A DNA stretch of 64,000 nt from Enterobacter dykesii (GTDB lineage Bacteria > Pseudomonadota > Gammaproteobacteria > Enterobacterales > Enterobacteriaceae): NCBI RefSeq assembly GCF_008364625.2, contig NZ_CP126604.1:1550001-1614000 (forward strand), read 5' to 3'. The notes beneath the pieces were generated by a model. That model had not been told where the DNA came from. It saw only the letters and a list, made by a program, of their open reading frames with translations, and did no database searches. Numbering within the stretch: position 1 is the stretch's first letter; the number at the start of each line of letters is the position of its first letter. Shown piece after piece: positions 55,630-64,000 of the stretch. The translations under genes were made by a program, and so were the position numbers.

Positions 55630-55693
55630 GTTTTGAAAATAGCTGTGTTATTAATGTGTTAATCAGAAGTTGGTGGATTGACGCGGCTAAATG

Positions 55694-55709
55694 TGGACTA
55701 ACTGGTCAA
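55694..55709. promoter_or_regulatory. RutR operator
   Basis: TGGACTAACTGGTCAA, close to the RutR palindrome TTGACCA-N2-TGGTCAA, in the rutA-rutR gap. RutR binds such a site and is released by uracil or thymine. Confidence 0.8.
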
Positions 55710-55816
55710 AAACATTGCACAGAAAACAGGCATTCATGCGCGATGGGAGTGCAGAATGTCGTGGCGAGTCGGGGGTTTTGCTATGCTGAGGGCAACGCAG
55801 AATAAGGAGAGCGGGA

Positions 55817-56455
55817 ATGACACAAGGCGCAGTGAAAACACCAGGTAAACGTTCGCAGGCGGTGAGCGCCAAGAAGCAGGCGATCCTCAGCGCGGCGCTG
55901 GAGACCTTTTCGCAGTTTGGTATTCACGGCACGCGCCTGGAGCAGGTGGCGGAGCAGTCCGGAGTATCCAAAACCAATCTGCTTTACTACTACCCGTCGA
56001 AAGAGGCGCTCTATGTGGCGGTGATGCAGCAGATCCTCGATATCTGGCTGGCGCCCCTCAAAGCGTTCCGCGCAGAGCTGGCCCCGCTGGTGGCGATCAA
56101 AGAGTACATTCGCCTGAAGCTGGAGGTGTCGCGCGATTACCCGCAGGCATCAAGGCTGTTTTGTCTTGAGATGCTGCAGGGCGCGCCGCTGCTGCAGGCG
56201 GAATTAACCGGCGATCTTAAACAGCTGGTGGACGATAAGTCGGCAATTATTGCCGGATGGGTCGCCAGCGGAAAGCTGGCCCCGGTCGACCCGCATCATC
56301 TGATCTTTATGATTTGGGCCTCCACCCAGCATTACGCTGACTTTGCGGCCCAGGTTGAGGCGGTGACCGGTAAAACGCTCCAGGACGAGGCGTTTTTCCA
56401 CAGCACTCTGGAAAACGTGCAGCGGATGATTATCGAAGGGATCCGCCTGCGCTAG
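55817..56455 (+). CDS. rutR: TetR-family pyrimidine regulator RutR
   Basis: A 212-residue TetR-family protein, same length as E. coli RutR, with HTH at residues about 35-65 (TRLEQVAEQSGVSKTNLLYYYPSKEALY) described here in part as the region ending SKTNLLYYYPSKEALY. It represses rut and controls other pyrimidine and pH-related genes in response to uracil. AAGGAG precedes the ATG. Its stop shares CTAG with the convergent LprI-like gene. Confidence 0.94.
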   Translation: MTQGAVKTPGKRSQAVSAKKQAILSAALETFSQFGIHGTRLEQVAEQSGVSKTNLLYYYPSKEALYVAVMQQILDIWLAPLKAFRAELAPLVAIKEYIRLKLEVSRDYPQASRLFCLEMLQGAPLLQAELTGDLKQLVDDKSAIIAGWVASGKLAPVDPHHLIFMIWASTQHYADFAAQVEAVTGKTLQDEAFFHSTLENVQRMIIEGIRLR

Positions 56456-56847
56456 TTTCCCGGCGGGAGAGGGCAGCTTAAGTCGCCCTCTTCACACTGC
56501 ATCAGCGAGGCCAGAAACGCTTCGCGCTCCACGGTTTTTTCCGCCAGGCACTGGTTAACAATCATTGGCTGGACGCTCCCGCCTTCTGTCCCCGAACCGA
56601 TAAACGCGCAGTCCGCATCGCGCAGAGTAATCCACGCCTGCTGCGCTTTTTTCAGCAGGTCGCGCTGGGGTGCCGCTGCGCGCTTAACGGCGGCCTGATA
56701 CGTCTGATTAAGCTTTTTATCGGCAGCCTGGTACTGCTGCGCGCTACAGGTATTCAGTTCAAGCTGGGTGGTCGCGTTGTCGCACTCGTCGGCCAGCGCG
56801 CTGGCGCTCAGCAGCAGTGCCGCACTGGCGATAAGATATCGTTTCAT
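56452..56847 (-). CDS. LprI-like (DUF1311) periplasmic protein
   Basis: A 131-residue secreted protein: signal peptide MKRYLIASAALLLSASALA, then a DUF1311/LprI N-terminal domain with Cys residues (ECDNATTQLELNTC; the later helix QQAWITLRDADCAF is typical). Related proteins inhibit lysozyme or are of unknown role. Probably monocistronic, followed convergently by rutR. Confidence 0.82.
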   Translation of the reverse strand: MKRYLIASAALLLSASALADECDNATTQLELNTCSAQQYQAADKKLNQTYQAAVKRAAAPQRDLLKKAQQAWITLRDADCAFIGSGTEGGSVQPMIVNQCLAEKTVEREAFLASLMQCEEGDLSCPLPPGN

Positions 56848-56861
56848 ATACTCCCCAATAA

Positions 56862-56889
56862 AATAAGGCTCCGTCTCCGGAGCCTTATT
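56862..56889 (-). terminator. Terminator of putA
   Basis: Twelve-base stem AATAAGGCTCCG (56862-56873) and CGGAGCCTTATT (56878-56889), four-base loop; for leftward transcription it is followed by a T-rich stretch. Confidence 0.88.
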
Positions 56890-56898
56890 AGCACAGCG

Positions 56899-59800
56899 TT
56901 AGCCTATTGTCATCAGGCTGGCGTTACCGCCTGCCGCCGCGGTGTTGACGCTGAGCGAGCGCTCCACGTACAGACGCTCAAGCAGCAGGTTAGTTTCCCC
57001 GCGGGCAAAGCCCTGCACCGAAACAATCGCCCCGCTGCGGGCCGCAACCTGCTCGCTCAGTTCGCGCAGCTGATCGGAATCACCGTGGTAGATCACTGCA
57101 TCAAACGGCTGGGTCAGCAGGTTATCGGCTTTCGCGAAGCGAATGCGGGCTGAGACTGCTTTAGGCAGCTGTTTGGCGAGATCGCGATGCAGGGCATCTT
57201 CCGGCCACAGCACTTCACAACCGGTTGCCATCGCGGCAGCCAGCTGCACCAGCGCGTCCTGCTCGTTATCGGCCACGCACAGCACGCGCTCGCGCGGCAT
57301 CAGCGTCCAGGTGTTGCGCTCGCCGGTTGGCCCCGGCAGCAGACGCTGGGTACCGGCCTGCGCCAGCTCGCCGTACTGCTTCGCGACGGCACGCAGTTCA
57401 GGACGTTTTTCTGCCCATGTAATGAGCGCCTCCAGCGGCTGGGTCAGTACGGTTTTCAGCTGCGCATCCACCGGATAGTCCGCATCCTGGCGTGCCAGGG
57501 TGACGCCCAGCGCGTTCTCAGGACGGTTCGCCAGCAGACGGTACAGGTAGAGCGGACCGCCCGCTTTCGGACCGGTGCCGGAAAGGCCTTCACCGCCGAA
57601 CGGCTGCACGCCCACGACCGCGCCAACCATGTTGCGGTTAACGTACAGGTTGCCCACTTTGGCGCTGCCGGTGACCTGCGCGATAGTCTCGTCGATGCGG
57701 GTATGCACGCCGAGCGTCAGGCCATAGCCGGAGGCGTTGATCTGCTCAACCAGCTCGTTGAGGTTGTTACGGTTGTAGCGCACCACGTGCAGCACCGGGC
57801 CGAAGACCTCTTTTTTCAGCTCGTCGAAGCTTGCCAGCTCAATCAGCGTTGGCGGCACAAAGGTGCCGGTCCGCCATTCGCGGGCATCTTCGCTGTTCTC
57901 GCGCACCGCCTGGAACACCGGACGGCCTTTCGCGCGCATGGTCTGAATGTGGTTTTCGATGTTGGCTTTGGCTTCCGCGTCAATCACCGGCCCGATGTCG
58001 GTGGTGAGACGGCCCGGGTTGCCCATGCGGCATTCGGCCATCGCGCCGCGCAGCATCTTCAGCGTGTGGTCCGCCACGTCGTCCTGCAGGCACAGCACGC
58101 GCAGGGCGGAGCAGCGCTGACCGGCGCTGTCGAACGCAGAGGCCAGCACGTCGACTACCACCTGCTCGGTGAGCGCGGAGGAGTCGACGATCATGGCGTT
58201 CATCCCGCCGGTTTCCGCGATGAGCGGCGTAGGACGGCCCTGCGCATCCAGACGGGTGGCAATATTGCGCTGCAGCAGAGACGCCACTTCGGTCGAACCG
58301 GTGAACATCACGCCGCGCACGCGGTTATCGGAGGTCAGTTTGGCGCCCACGGTTTCACCGCGGCCCGGCAGCAGCTGAACCACGCCCGCCGGCACGCCGG
58401 CTTCCAGAAGAATGTTGATGCCCTGCGCGGCAATCAGCGGGGTCTGCTCTGCCGGTTTTGCCAGCACGCTGTTGCCAGAGGCCAGCGCGGCGGCAATCTG
58501 GCCGGTGAAGATCGCCAGCGGGAAGTTCCACGGGCTGATACAGACGACCGGGCCGAGCGGACGGTGGGTTTCGTTATCGAAATCATCGCGCACCTGACCG
58601 GCATAGTAGTGCAGGAAGTCGACGGCCTCGCGCACTTCGGCGATGGCGTTGCTGAAGGTTTTACCCGCCTCGCGCACCAGAATGCCGATGAGCGACTGCA
58701 TCTGATCTTCCATCAGCACCGCGGCGCGTTCCAGAATGGCGGCACGCTCCTGCGGCGGCGTGGCGAACCATATAGGGGCGTTGTTCACCGCGCTCTCCAT
58801 CGCCTGATCCACTTCCGCTTCGGTCGCTTCACGCGCGTAGCCGACGATATCCTTCGGCTCGGCCGGGTTGATCACCGGCTGCATTTCGCCGTCAGCAACC
58901 GGCTGCTCCAGCATCGGTTTCGCCTGCCACTTCTGCAGCGCGCTGTTGAGCAGGGCAGAGGAGAGAGAGGCCAGACGGTGTTCGTTGGCGAGATCCAGAC
59001 CCGCCGAGTTGACGCGGCCTTTGCCGTACAGCTCGCGCGGCAGGGCAATCTTCGGATGAGGCAGGCCAATCTGGCCTTCCTGCGCCGCCATCTTCTCAAC
59101 GGCCTGCACCGGATCGGCCACCAGCTCGTCCAGCGGCAGCGTGGTATCGGCGATGCGGTTAACGAAGGAGGTGTTCGCACCGTTTTCCAGCAGACGACGC
59201 ACCAGGTACGCCAGCAGGGTTTCGTGCGTTCCCACCGGAGCATAGATTCGGCACGGGCGGTTCAGCTTGCCGTCCGCTACTTTACCGGTCACCTGCTCGT
59301 ACAGCGGTTCGCCCATGCCGTGCAGGCACTGGAACTCGTACTGGCCCGGATAGTAGTTTTGCCCGGCCAGGCTGTAGATTGCCGCCAGGGTGTGGGCGTT
59401 GTGGGTAGCGAACTGCGGATAGATCAGATTCGGCACGCCGAGCAGCTTTTTCGCACAGGCGAGGTAAGAGACGTCGGTGTAAACCTTGCGGGTATAGACC
59501 GGATAGCCTTCCAGCCCTTCCATCTGGGCGCGTTTGATTTCGCTGTCCCAGTAGGCACCTTTCACCAGACGGATCATCAGGCGACGGCGGCTGCGGCTTG
59601 CCAGGTCAATCAGGTAATCAATGACGAACGGGCAGCGCTTCTGGTAGGCCTGGATCACGAAGCCAATGCCGTTCCAGCCAGCCAGCTCCGGCTCGAAGCA
59701 CAGTTTTTCCAGCAGATCGAGGGAGATCTCCAGACGGTCGGCCTCTTCGGCGTCGATGTTGATGCCGATGTCATACTGGCGCGCCAGCAGGGTTAGCGAC

Positions 59801-60861
59801 TTCAGGCGCGGATAAAGTTCTTCCATCACGCGGTCGTACTGCGCGCGGCTGTAGCGCGGGTGCAGGGCGGAGAGCTTGATAGAGATGCCCGGGCCTTCAT
59901 AAATACCGCGACCGTTGGACGCTTTACCGATGGCGTGGATCGCCTGCTGGTAAGAGACCATGTAGGCCTGCGCGTCGGCGGCGGTCAGGGCCGCTTCGCC
60001 CAGCATGTCGTACGAATAGCGGAAACCTTTATCCTCCAGCTTGCGGGCGTTCGCCAGCGCTTCGGCAATGGTTTCTCCGGTCACAAACTGTTCGCCCATC
60101 AGGCGCATCGCCATGTCCACGCCTTTGCGGATCAGCGGCTCGCCGCTCTTGCCGATGATGCGGTTCAGGGAGCGGGAGAGGTTGGCTTCGTTATGGGTCG
60201 AGACCAGCTTGCCTGTAAACAGCAGGCCCCAGGTTGCCGCGTTGACGAACAGCGACGGGCTGCGGCCAATGTGGGAATGCCAGTTGCCGTTGCTGATCTT
60301 GTCGCGGATCAGCGCGTCGCGGGTGGCTTTATCCGGAATACGCAGCAGCGCTTCCGCGAGGCACATCAGCGCCACGCCTTCCTGTGAAGAGAGGGAAAAC
60401 TCCTGCAGCAGGCCCTGAACCATCCCGGCGCGGCCGGTGGCGGTTTTCTGGTTGCGCAGCTTGTCGGCTAACTGATACGCCAGACTGTGCGCCTGCGCGG
60501 CAATGGCTTCCGGCAGGCGGGCCTGCTCCAGCAGCATCGGCACGGCGTCGGTTTCGGCACGGCGCCAGGCGCCGGTAATGGCGGCACGGCTGACGGACTG
60601 CGGCAGGATCTGCTCGGCGAATTCAAGGAACGGCTGATGGTTCTCGTCGCCAGTGGCCGGGGCTTCTTCACTTTCGTTCGCCGCGCCGGCCAGCAGGGCA
60701 GGCAGCTCCGGCAGGCCCTCATCGCTCTCGAGTCTTTCGAGATAGTTAAAAATCGCCTGCTTGATTAACCAGTGCGGCGTGCGGTCAATGCGGGTTGCTG
60801 CGGTCTTAATCCGTTCGCGGGTTGCGTCATCCAGCTTAACCCCCATGGTGGTCATACCCAT
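56899..60861 (-). CDS. putA: Trifunctional PutA: proline dehydrogenase, P5C dehydrogenase and put repressor
   Basis: A 1320-residue protein, same length as E. coli PutA. Order: ribbon-helix-helix DNA-binding domain (residues 1-47, TTMGVKLDDATRERIK), proline dehydrogenase barrel (about 260-610, with YEGPGISIKLSALHPRYSRA in part), then L-glutamate-gamma-semialdehyde dehydrogenase (about 650-1130; catalytic Cys in SAGQRCSALRVL, nucleotide motif FTGSTEVA). It oxidises proline to glutamate at the membrane and represses put when proline is absent. The ATG at 60861 has AGGAG and matches the E. coli start; a frame to 61116 is not used. Confidence 0.96.
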   Translation of the reverse strand: MGMTTMGVKLDDATRERIKTAATRIDRTPHWLIKQAIFNYLERLESDEGLPELPALLAGAANESEEAPATGDENHQPFLEFAEQILPQSVSRAAITGAWRRAETDAVPMLLEQARLPEAIAAQAHSLAYQLADKLRNQKTATGRAGMVQGLLQEFSLSSQEGVALMCLAEALLRIPDKATRDALIRDKISNGNWHSHIGRSPSLFVNAATWGLLFTGKLVSTHNEANLSRSLNRIIGKSGEPLIRKGVDMAMRLMGEQFVTGETIAEALANARKLEDKGFRYSYDMLGEAALTAADAQAYMVSYQQAIHAIGKASNGRGIYEGPGISIKLSALHPRYSRAQYDRVMEELYPRLKSLTLLARQYDIGINIDAEEADRLEISLDLLEKLCFEPELAGWNGIGFVIQAYQKRCPFVIDYLIDLASRSRRRLMIRLVKGAYWDSEIKRAQMEGLEGYPVYTRKVYTDVSYLACAKKLLGVPNLIYPQFATHNAHTLAAIYSLAGQNYYPGQYEFQCLHGMGEPLYEQVTGKVADGKLNRPCRIYAPVGTHETLLAYLVRRLLENGANTSFVNRIADTTLPLDELVADPVQAVEKMAAQEGQIGLPHPKIALPRELYGKGRVNSAGLDLANEHRLASLSSALLNSALQKWQAKPMLEQPVADGEMQPVINPAEPKDIVGYAREATEAEVDQAMESAVNNAPIWFATPPQERAAILERAAVLMEDQMQSLIGILVREAGKTFSNAIAEVREAVDFLHYYAGQVRDDFDNETHRPLGPVVCISPWNFPLAIFTGQIAAALASGNSVLAKPAEQTPLIAAQGINILLEAGVPAGVVQLLPGRGETVGAKLTSDNRVRGVMFTGSTEVASLLQRNIATRLDAQGRPTPLIAETGGMNAMIVDSSALTEQVVVDVLASAFDSAGQRCSALRVLCLQDDVADHTLKMLRGAMAECRMGNPGRLTTDIGPVIDAEAKANIENHIQTMRAKGRPVFQAVRENSEDAREWRTGTFVPPTLIELASFDELKKEVFGPVLHVVRYNRNNLNELVEQINASGYGLTLGVHTRIDETIAQVTGSAKVGNLYVNRNMVGAVVGVQPFGGEGLSGTGPKAGGPLYLYRLLANRPENALGVTLARQDADYPVDAQLKTVLTQPLEALITWAEKRPELRAVAKQYGELAQAGTQRLLPGPTGERNTWTLMPRERVLCVADNEQDALVQLAAAMATGCEVLWPEDALHRDLAKQLPKAVSARIRFAKADNLLTQPFDAVIYHGDSDQLRELSEQVAARSGAIVSVQGFARGETNLLLERLYVERSLSVNTAAAGGNASLMTIG

Positions 60862-60919
60862 GCCAAAGCTCCTGTTGTTCTGTAATAGCGTTCTGTTGAT
60901 AGCGTGAAATATCCCCCAT

Positions 60920-61096
60920 GTTGCAACTTTGTGCAACCGTGTTAAATGTGACCTGGTTTGCAACCCGGAAAATGAATGGATTGTTAACGAATGGTTAGCT
61001 GGAAAAACGCGCTGGCTTTTGCGCGGGAAGCCTGGTTTTATGCGGTAGTTAACACTTTTCAAAGGTGCAACCCGTAAAAGCGTGAGCGAGTGCAAC
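60920..61096. promoter_or_regulatory. put control region with five PutA-operator motifs
   Basis: The hexamer GTTGCA, recognised by the PutA ribbon-helix-helix domain, occurs at 60920-60925 and, in reverse orientation (TGCAAC), at 60932-60937, 60959-60964, 61066-61071 and 61091-61096. Five motifs in the putA-putP gap is the same number as known in E. coli. The whole gap is 422 bases (60862-61283) and carries both divergent promoters. Confidence 0.85.
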
Positions 61097-61283
61097 CTAT
61101 AGGAAACTCGTATCAAACCGGGGATGAAATTGATGTAAATGCAGTGTTAAATCGTTTGTCAGCGGAAGGCGCATACGGCAGGATAGCGCGCCCAACCGAA
61201 ACACAAGATACATTCACCTCGTTCCGGTGATCATATAACAAGGCAGCCCGGATGGTTGTCGCTCGACATTTTGGAGAATTTGA

Positions 61284-62792
61284 ATGGCTATTAGCACACC
61301 GATGCTGGTGACATTTCTCGTTTATATTTTTGGCATGATCCTGATAGGGTTTTTGGCGTGGCGTTCTACAAAGAACTTTGACGACTACATTCTGGGCGGA
61401 CGCAGTTTAGGCCCGATGGTGACCGCACTCTCTGCGGGCGCATCCGACATGAGCGGCTGGCTGCTGATGGGGCTGCCCGGCGCGATTTTCATCTCCGGTA
61501 TTTCTGAAAGCTGGATCGCCATCGGTCTGACCGTGGGTGCGTGGATCAACTGGAAACTGGTGGCAGGCCGTCTGCGCGTGCATACCGAGGCCAACAACAA
61601 CGCCCTGACGCTGCCGGATTACTTCACCGGACGCTTTGAAGATAACAGCCGCGTTCTGCGCATTATCTCTGCGGTGGTTATCCTGCTGTTCTTCACCATC
61701 TACTGCGCCTCCGGCATCGTGGCCGGCGCGCGTCTGTTCGAAAGCACCTTCGGCATGAGCTACGAAACCGCCCTGTGGGCCGGTGCGGCGGCGACCATCC
61801 TCTATACCTTCGTGGGCGGATTCCTGGCCGTGAGCTGGACCGACACCGTGCAGGCGAGCCTGATGATTTTCGCCCTGATCCTGACCCCGGTGATTGTGAT
61901 TTTCACCGTTGGCGGCTTTGGCGAATCGCTGGAAGTGATCAAGCAGAAGAGCATCGAAAACGTCGACATGCTGAAAGGGCTGAACTTCGTGGCCATCGTC
62001 TCCCTGATGGGCTGGGGTCTGGGCTACTTCGGTCAGCCGCATATCCTGGCGCGCTTTATGGCGGCGGATTCCCACCACACCATCGTTCATGCCCGTCGCA
62101 TCAGCATGACGTGGATGATCCTGTGTCTGGCGGGGGCGTGTGCGGTCGGCTTCTTCGGCATCGCGTACTTCAACAACAACCCGGCGCAGGCGGGCGCGGT
62201 CAACCAGAACGCCGAGCGCGTGTTCATCGAGCTGGCGCAAATTCTGTTTAACCCGTGGATTGCCGGTATTCTGCTCTCCGCAATCCTGGCGGCGGTGATG
62301 TCTACCCTGAGCTGCCAGCTGCTGGTCTGCTCCAGCGCAATCACCGAAGACCTCTACAAAGCCTTCCTGCGTAAAAACGCGAGCCAGAAAGAGCTGGTGT
62401 GGGTAGGGCGCTTTATGGTGCTGGTGGTGGCGCTGGTAGCCATTGCGCTGGCGGCCAACCCGGAGAACCGCGTGCTGGGCCTGGTGAGCTACGCGTGGGC
62501 GGGCTTTGGTGCGGCATTTGGTCCGGTAGTGCTGTTCTCCGTCATGTGGTCACGTATGACCCGTAACGGCGCGCTGGCGGGGATGATTATCGGTGCGGTG
62601 ACCGTTATCGTCTGGAAACAGTTCGCGTGGCTGGGCCTGTACGAAATCATTCCGGGCTTCATCTTCGGCAGCATCGGCATCGTGGTGTTCAGCCTGCTGG
62701 GTAAAGCCCCTTCTGCCTCCATGCAGAAACGCTTTGCTGAGGCCGACGCGCATTACCATACTGCGCCGCCGTCTAAGCTCCAGGCAGAATAA
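61284..62792 (+). CDS. putP: Na+/proline symporter PutP
   Basis: A 502-residue SSS-family sodium symporter, same length as E. coli PutP, with about thirteen segments. Na+-site region FGMILIGFLAWRS and DDYILGGRSLGPMVTALSAGASDMSG (in part, SAGASDMSGWLLMG) are conserved. It imports proline for PutA. TTGGAGAA precedes the ATG. Confidence 0.96.
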   Translation: MAISTPMLVTFLVYIFGMILIGFLAWRSTKNFDDYILGGRSLGPMVTALSAGASDMSGWLLMGLPGAIFISGISESWIAIGLTVGAWINWKLVAGRLRVHTEANNNALTLPDYFTGRFEDNSRVLRIISAVVILLFFTIYCASGIVAGARLFESTFGMSYETALWAGAAATILYTFVGGFLAVSWTDTVQASLMIFALILTPVIVIFTVGGFGESLEVIKQKSIENVDMLKGLNFVAIVSLMGWGLGYFGQPHILARFMAADSHHTIVHARRISMTWMILCLAGACAVGFFGIAYFNNNPAQAGAVNQNAERVFIELAQILFNPWIAGILLSAILAAVMSTLSCQLLVCSSAITEDLYKAFLRKNASQKELVWVGRFMVLVVALVAIALAANPENRVLGLVSYAWAGFGAAFGPVVLFSVMWSRMTRNGALAGMIIGAVTVIVWKQFAWLGLYEIIPGFIFGSIGIVVFSLLGKAPSASMQKRFAEADAHYHTAPPSKLQAE

Positions 62793-62814
62793 TTATTCTC
62801 GCTGCACAACGCAG

Positions 62815-62846
62815 GCCGGGTGAGCGCAAGCGCACCCGGCTTTTTT
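62815..62846 (+). terminator. Terminator of putP
   Basis: GCCGGGTG (62815-62822) and CACCCGGC (62833-62840), followed by six T. Confidence 0.9.
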
Positions 62847-62908
62847 CTTGCCAAAATCCGTAATTTCCTGTGATATCCATGTGCTTATAACAATGAGGAT
62901 AGCGAAGC

Positions 62909-63328
62909 ATGACAATCAAAACAGGGGTAATGGCAGCGGCATTCTTGATGCTCGCTGGCTGCACGGCGCCGTCACAGCACGCGGCGGTGGAGACCTGCAA
63001 AGCGGATAACCAGATGCAGCAAACCACGCTCTATTTCGGCTTAAATCGTCCTGCCGGGGCGCAGATCACCAGCAACGAGTGGCAGCAGTTTGTCGATCAG
63101 GACGTGACGCCGCGTTTCCGCGATGGCTTAACGGTGTTTGACGCGCGCGGGCAGTGGCTGGGGAACGACGGGAAAGTGGCGCGAGAACCCAGCAAAGCGC
63201 TGATGCTGATCCACGGTAAAGATGCGCAGAGCGAGAAGAACATCGAAGCGTTACGCGGGATTTACAAGTCACGCTTCGCGCAGGAGTCGGTGATGCGGGT
63301 CGATCAGCCGGTGTGCGTGCAGTTCTGA
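62909..63328 (+). CDS. DUF3574 lipoprotein
   Basis: A 139-residue protein with a lipoprotein signal peptide: lipobox LAGC, Cys at residue 18, then Thr, so outer-membrane sorting is likely. The mature part (LYFGLNRPAGAQITSNEWQQF in part; RFRDGLTVFDARGQW) fits the DUF3574 superfamily of unknown function. Monocistronic, between the putP terminator and a convergent terminator. Confidence 0.82.
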   Translation: MTIKTGVMAAAFLMLAGCTAPSQHAAVETCKADNQMQQTTLYFGLNRPAGAQITSNEWQQFVDQDVTPRFRDGLTVFDARGQWLGNDGKVAREPSKALMLIHGKDAQSEKNIEALRGIYKSRFAQESVMRVDQPVCVQF

Positions 63329-63332
63329 TAAA

Positions 63333-63354
63333 AACGGCGGGATAACCCGCCGTT
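63333..63354. terminator. Convergent hairpin between the DUF3574 gene and the nupC-like gene
   Basis: AACGGCGGG (63333-63341) and CCCGCCGTT (63346-63354), loop ATAA. Confidence 0.75.
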
Positions 63355-63359
63355 CTCAC

Positions 63360-64000
63360 TTACAGCACCAAACCCGCAAAGCTCGCCGACAGCAGGCTCA
63401 CCAGCGTCGCGCCGTACACCAGACGCAAACCGAAACGCGATACCACGTTCCCCTGCTGTTCGTTCAGGCCCTTAATCGCCCCGGCCACGATGCCGATGGA
63501 CGCGAAGTTCGCGAAGGATACCAGGAAAACGGATAAAATCCCCAGCCCGCGCGGGGACATCTGATGCGCGATTTTTTGCAGCTCAATCATCGCCACAAAT
63601 TCATTCGCCACCAGCTTGGTTGCCATTATACTGCCCGCGTTCAGGGCATCGCTCAGCGGAATCCCCACCAGCCACGCCAGGGGATAAAATACGTAACCCA
63701 GGATCTGCTGGAAGCTCATGCCAAATACGCTGGAGAAGAGGGCGTTAACGGCGCTAATAAGCGCGATAAAGCCAATCAGCATCGCCAGAATAATCATCGC
63801 CACCTTAAAACCGGCCAGAATATACTCGCCGAGCATCTCAAAGAAGCTCTGCGATTCGTGCAGTTTTTCCAGCTTGATATCCGGCTCCGCTTCCGGGCGC
63901 GCCGGGTTGATGACGGAGAGAATAATAAAGGTGCTGAACATGTTCAGAATCAGCGCGGCGACGACAAATTTGGCGTCAAGCATGGTCATATAGGCGCCGA
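63360..64000 (-). CDS. NupC-family nucleoside:H+ symporter, C-terminal part (cut by window end)
   Basis: At least 213 residues of a concentrative nucleoside transporter (CNT). The frame is open to the window edge and the residues before the first internal Met read GAY, exactly as in NupC (GAYMTML), so this is the C-terminal half of a gene of about 400 codons starting outside. Characteristic segments are [33 protein letters not shown] and [21 protein letters not shown]. Whether it is NupC or a paralogue such as NupX cannot be settled from the part seen. Confidence 0.87.
   Translation of the reverse strand, partial: GAYMTMLDAKFVVAALILNMFSTFIILSVINPARPEAEPDIKLEKLHESQSFFEMLGEYILAGFKVAMIILAMLIGFIALISAVNALFSSVFGMSFQQILGYVFYPLAWLVGIPLSDALNAGSIMATKLVANEFVAMIELQKIAHQMSPRGLGILSVFLVSFANFASIGIVAGAIKGLNEQQGNVVSRFGLRLVYGATLVSLLSASFAGLVL

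Noticed and set aside
57187-59796. An 869-codon open frame on the + strand opposite putA
   Set aside because: It lies wholly inside putA on the other strand. The translation is rich in His, Arg and Gln with no domain, a typical GC-rich shadow of a conserved gene.
60920-61096. Repeated GTTGCA hexamers as a CRISPR-like or other repeat array
   Set aside because: The units are six bases, unevenly spaced and in both orientations; they fit PutA operators.

Overview
The window is chromosomal DNA of a member of the Enterobacteriaceae, most like Enterobacter and its close relatives. The backbone genes have the order and near-identical products of the E. coli yccX-tusE-yccA-serT and agp-yccJ-wrbA-ymdF-rut-putA-putP regions. 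Several accessory blocks that E. coli K-12 lacks are set into this backbone. I see no transposase, integrase, prophage or CRISPR array.

Layout. 1-1.3 kb: the end of an AraC-type regulator, then yccX and tusE. 1.3-8.7 kb: an alpha-type (CS1/CFA/Tcf-like) chaperone-usher fimbrial operon with a LuxR-type gene at its end, and upstream, divergently, a membrane-anchored ToxR/MarT-like regulator and a FidL-like membrane protein. 8.8-11.6 kb: yccA, an orphan OppA-like peptide-binding protein and the first tRNA-Ser(UGA). 11.6-16.8 kb: an alpha/beta hydrolase and a five-gene Dlt-like acyl-transfer operon. This operon includes a 40-codon membrane microprotein ending in an F-x-Y-x-x-F hexapeptide. The segment is closed by a second tRNA-Ser(UGA) unit with its own promoter and terminator. 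17.2-23.2 kb: an AraC regulator divergent from a DUF2264 / LacY-type permease / GH88 / DJ-1 operon, probably for unsaturated uronic oligosaccharides.

23.3-43.1 kb: a large purine-nitrogen (hpx) cluster. HpxDE oxidise hypoxanthine and xanthine, and HpxO, HpxT and HpxQ take urate to allantoin. GuaD deaminates guanine and HpxC is a permease. HpxA and HpxB open allantoin, HpxK and HpxJ process allantoate and ureidoglycine, HpxW hydrolyses oxamate, and HpxXYZ are AtzG/E/H-like. An RpiR regulator and a polar amino acid-type ABC transporter are embedded. At least five sigma-54-type -24/-12 promoters and NtrC-like sites lie in its intergenic gaps, and tandem HpxS/NAC-like sites precede hpxS.

43-46.3 kb: an MgtE-like transporter behind what looks like an M-box Mg2+ riboswitch, a DedA protein, an SDR dehydrogenase and an HxlR regulator. 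46.4-49.1 kb: agp, yccJ, wrbA, ymdF. 49.2-56.5 kb: an EamA transporter and the pyrimidine-degrading rutABCDEFG operon with divergent rutR, a RutR box and a sigma-54 promoter. 56.5-64 kb: an LprI-like protein, putA and putP around a control region with five GTTGCA PutA-operator motifs, a DUF3574 lipoprotein, and the C-terminal part of a NupC-type nucleoside transporter cut by the window end.

Nitrogen scavenging from purines, pyrimidines and proline dominates the right two thirds. The most unusual system is the Dlt-like operon between the two tRNA-Ser genes.
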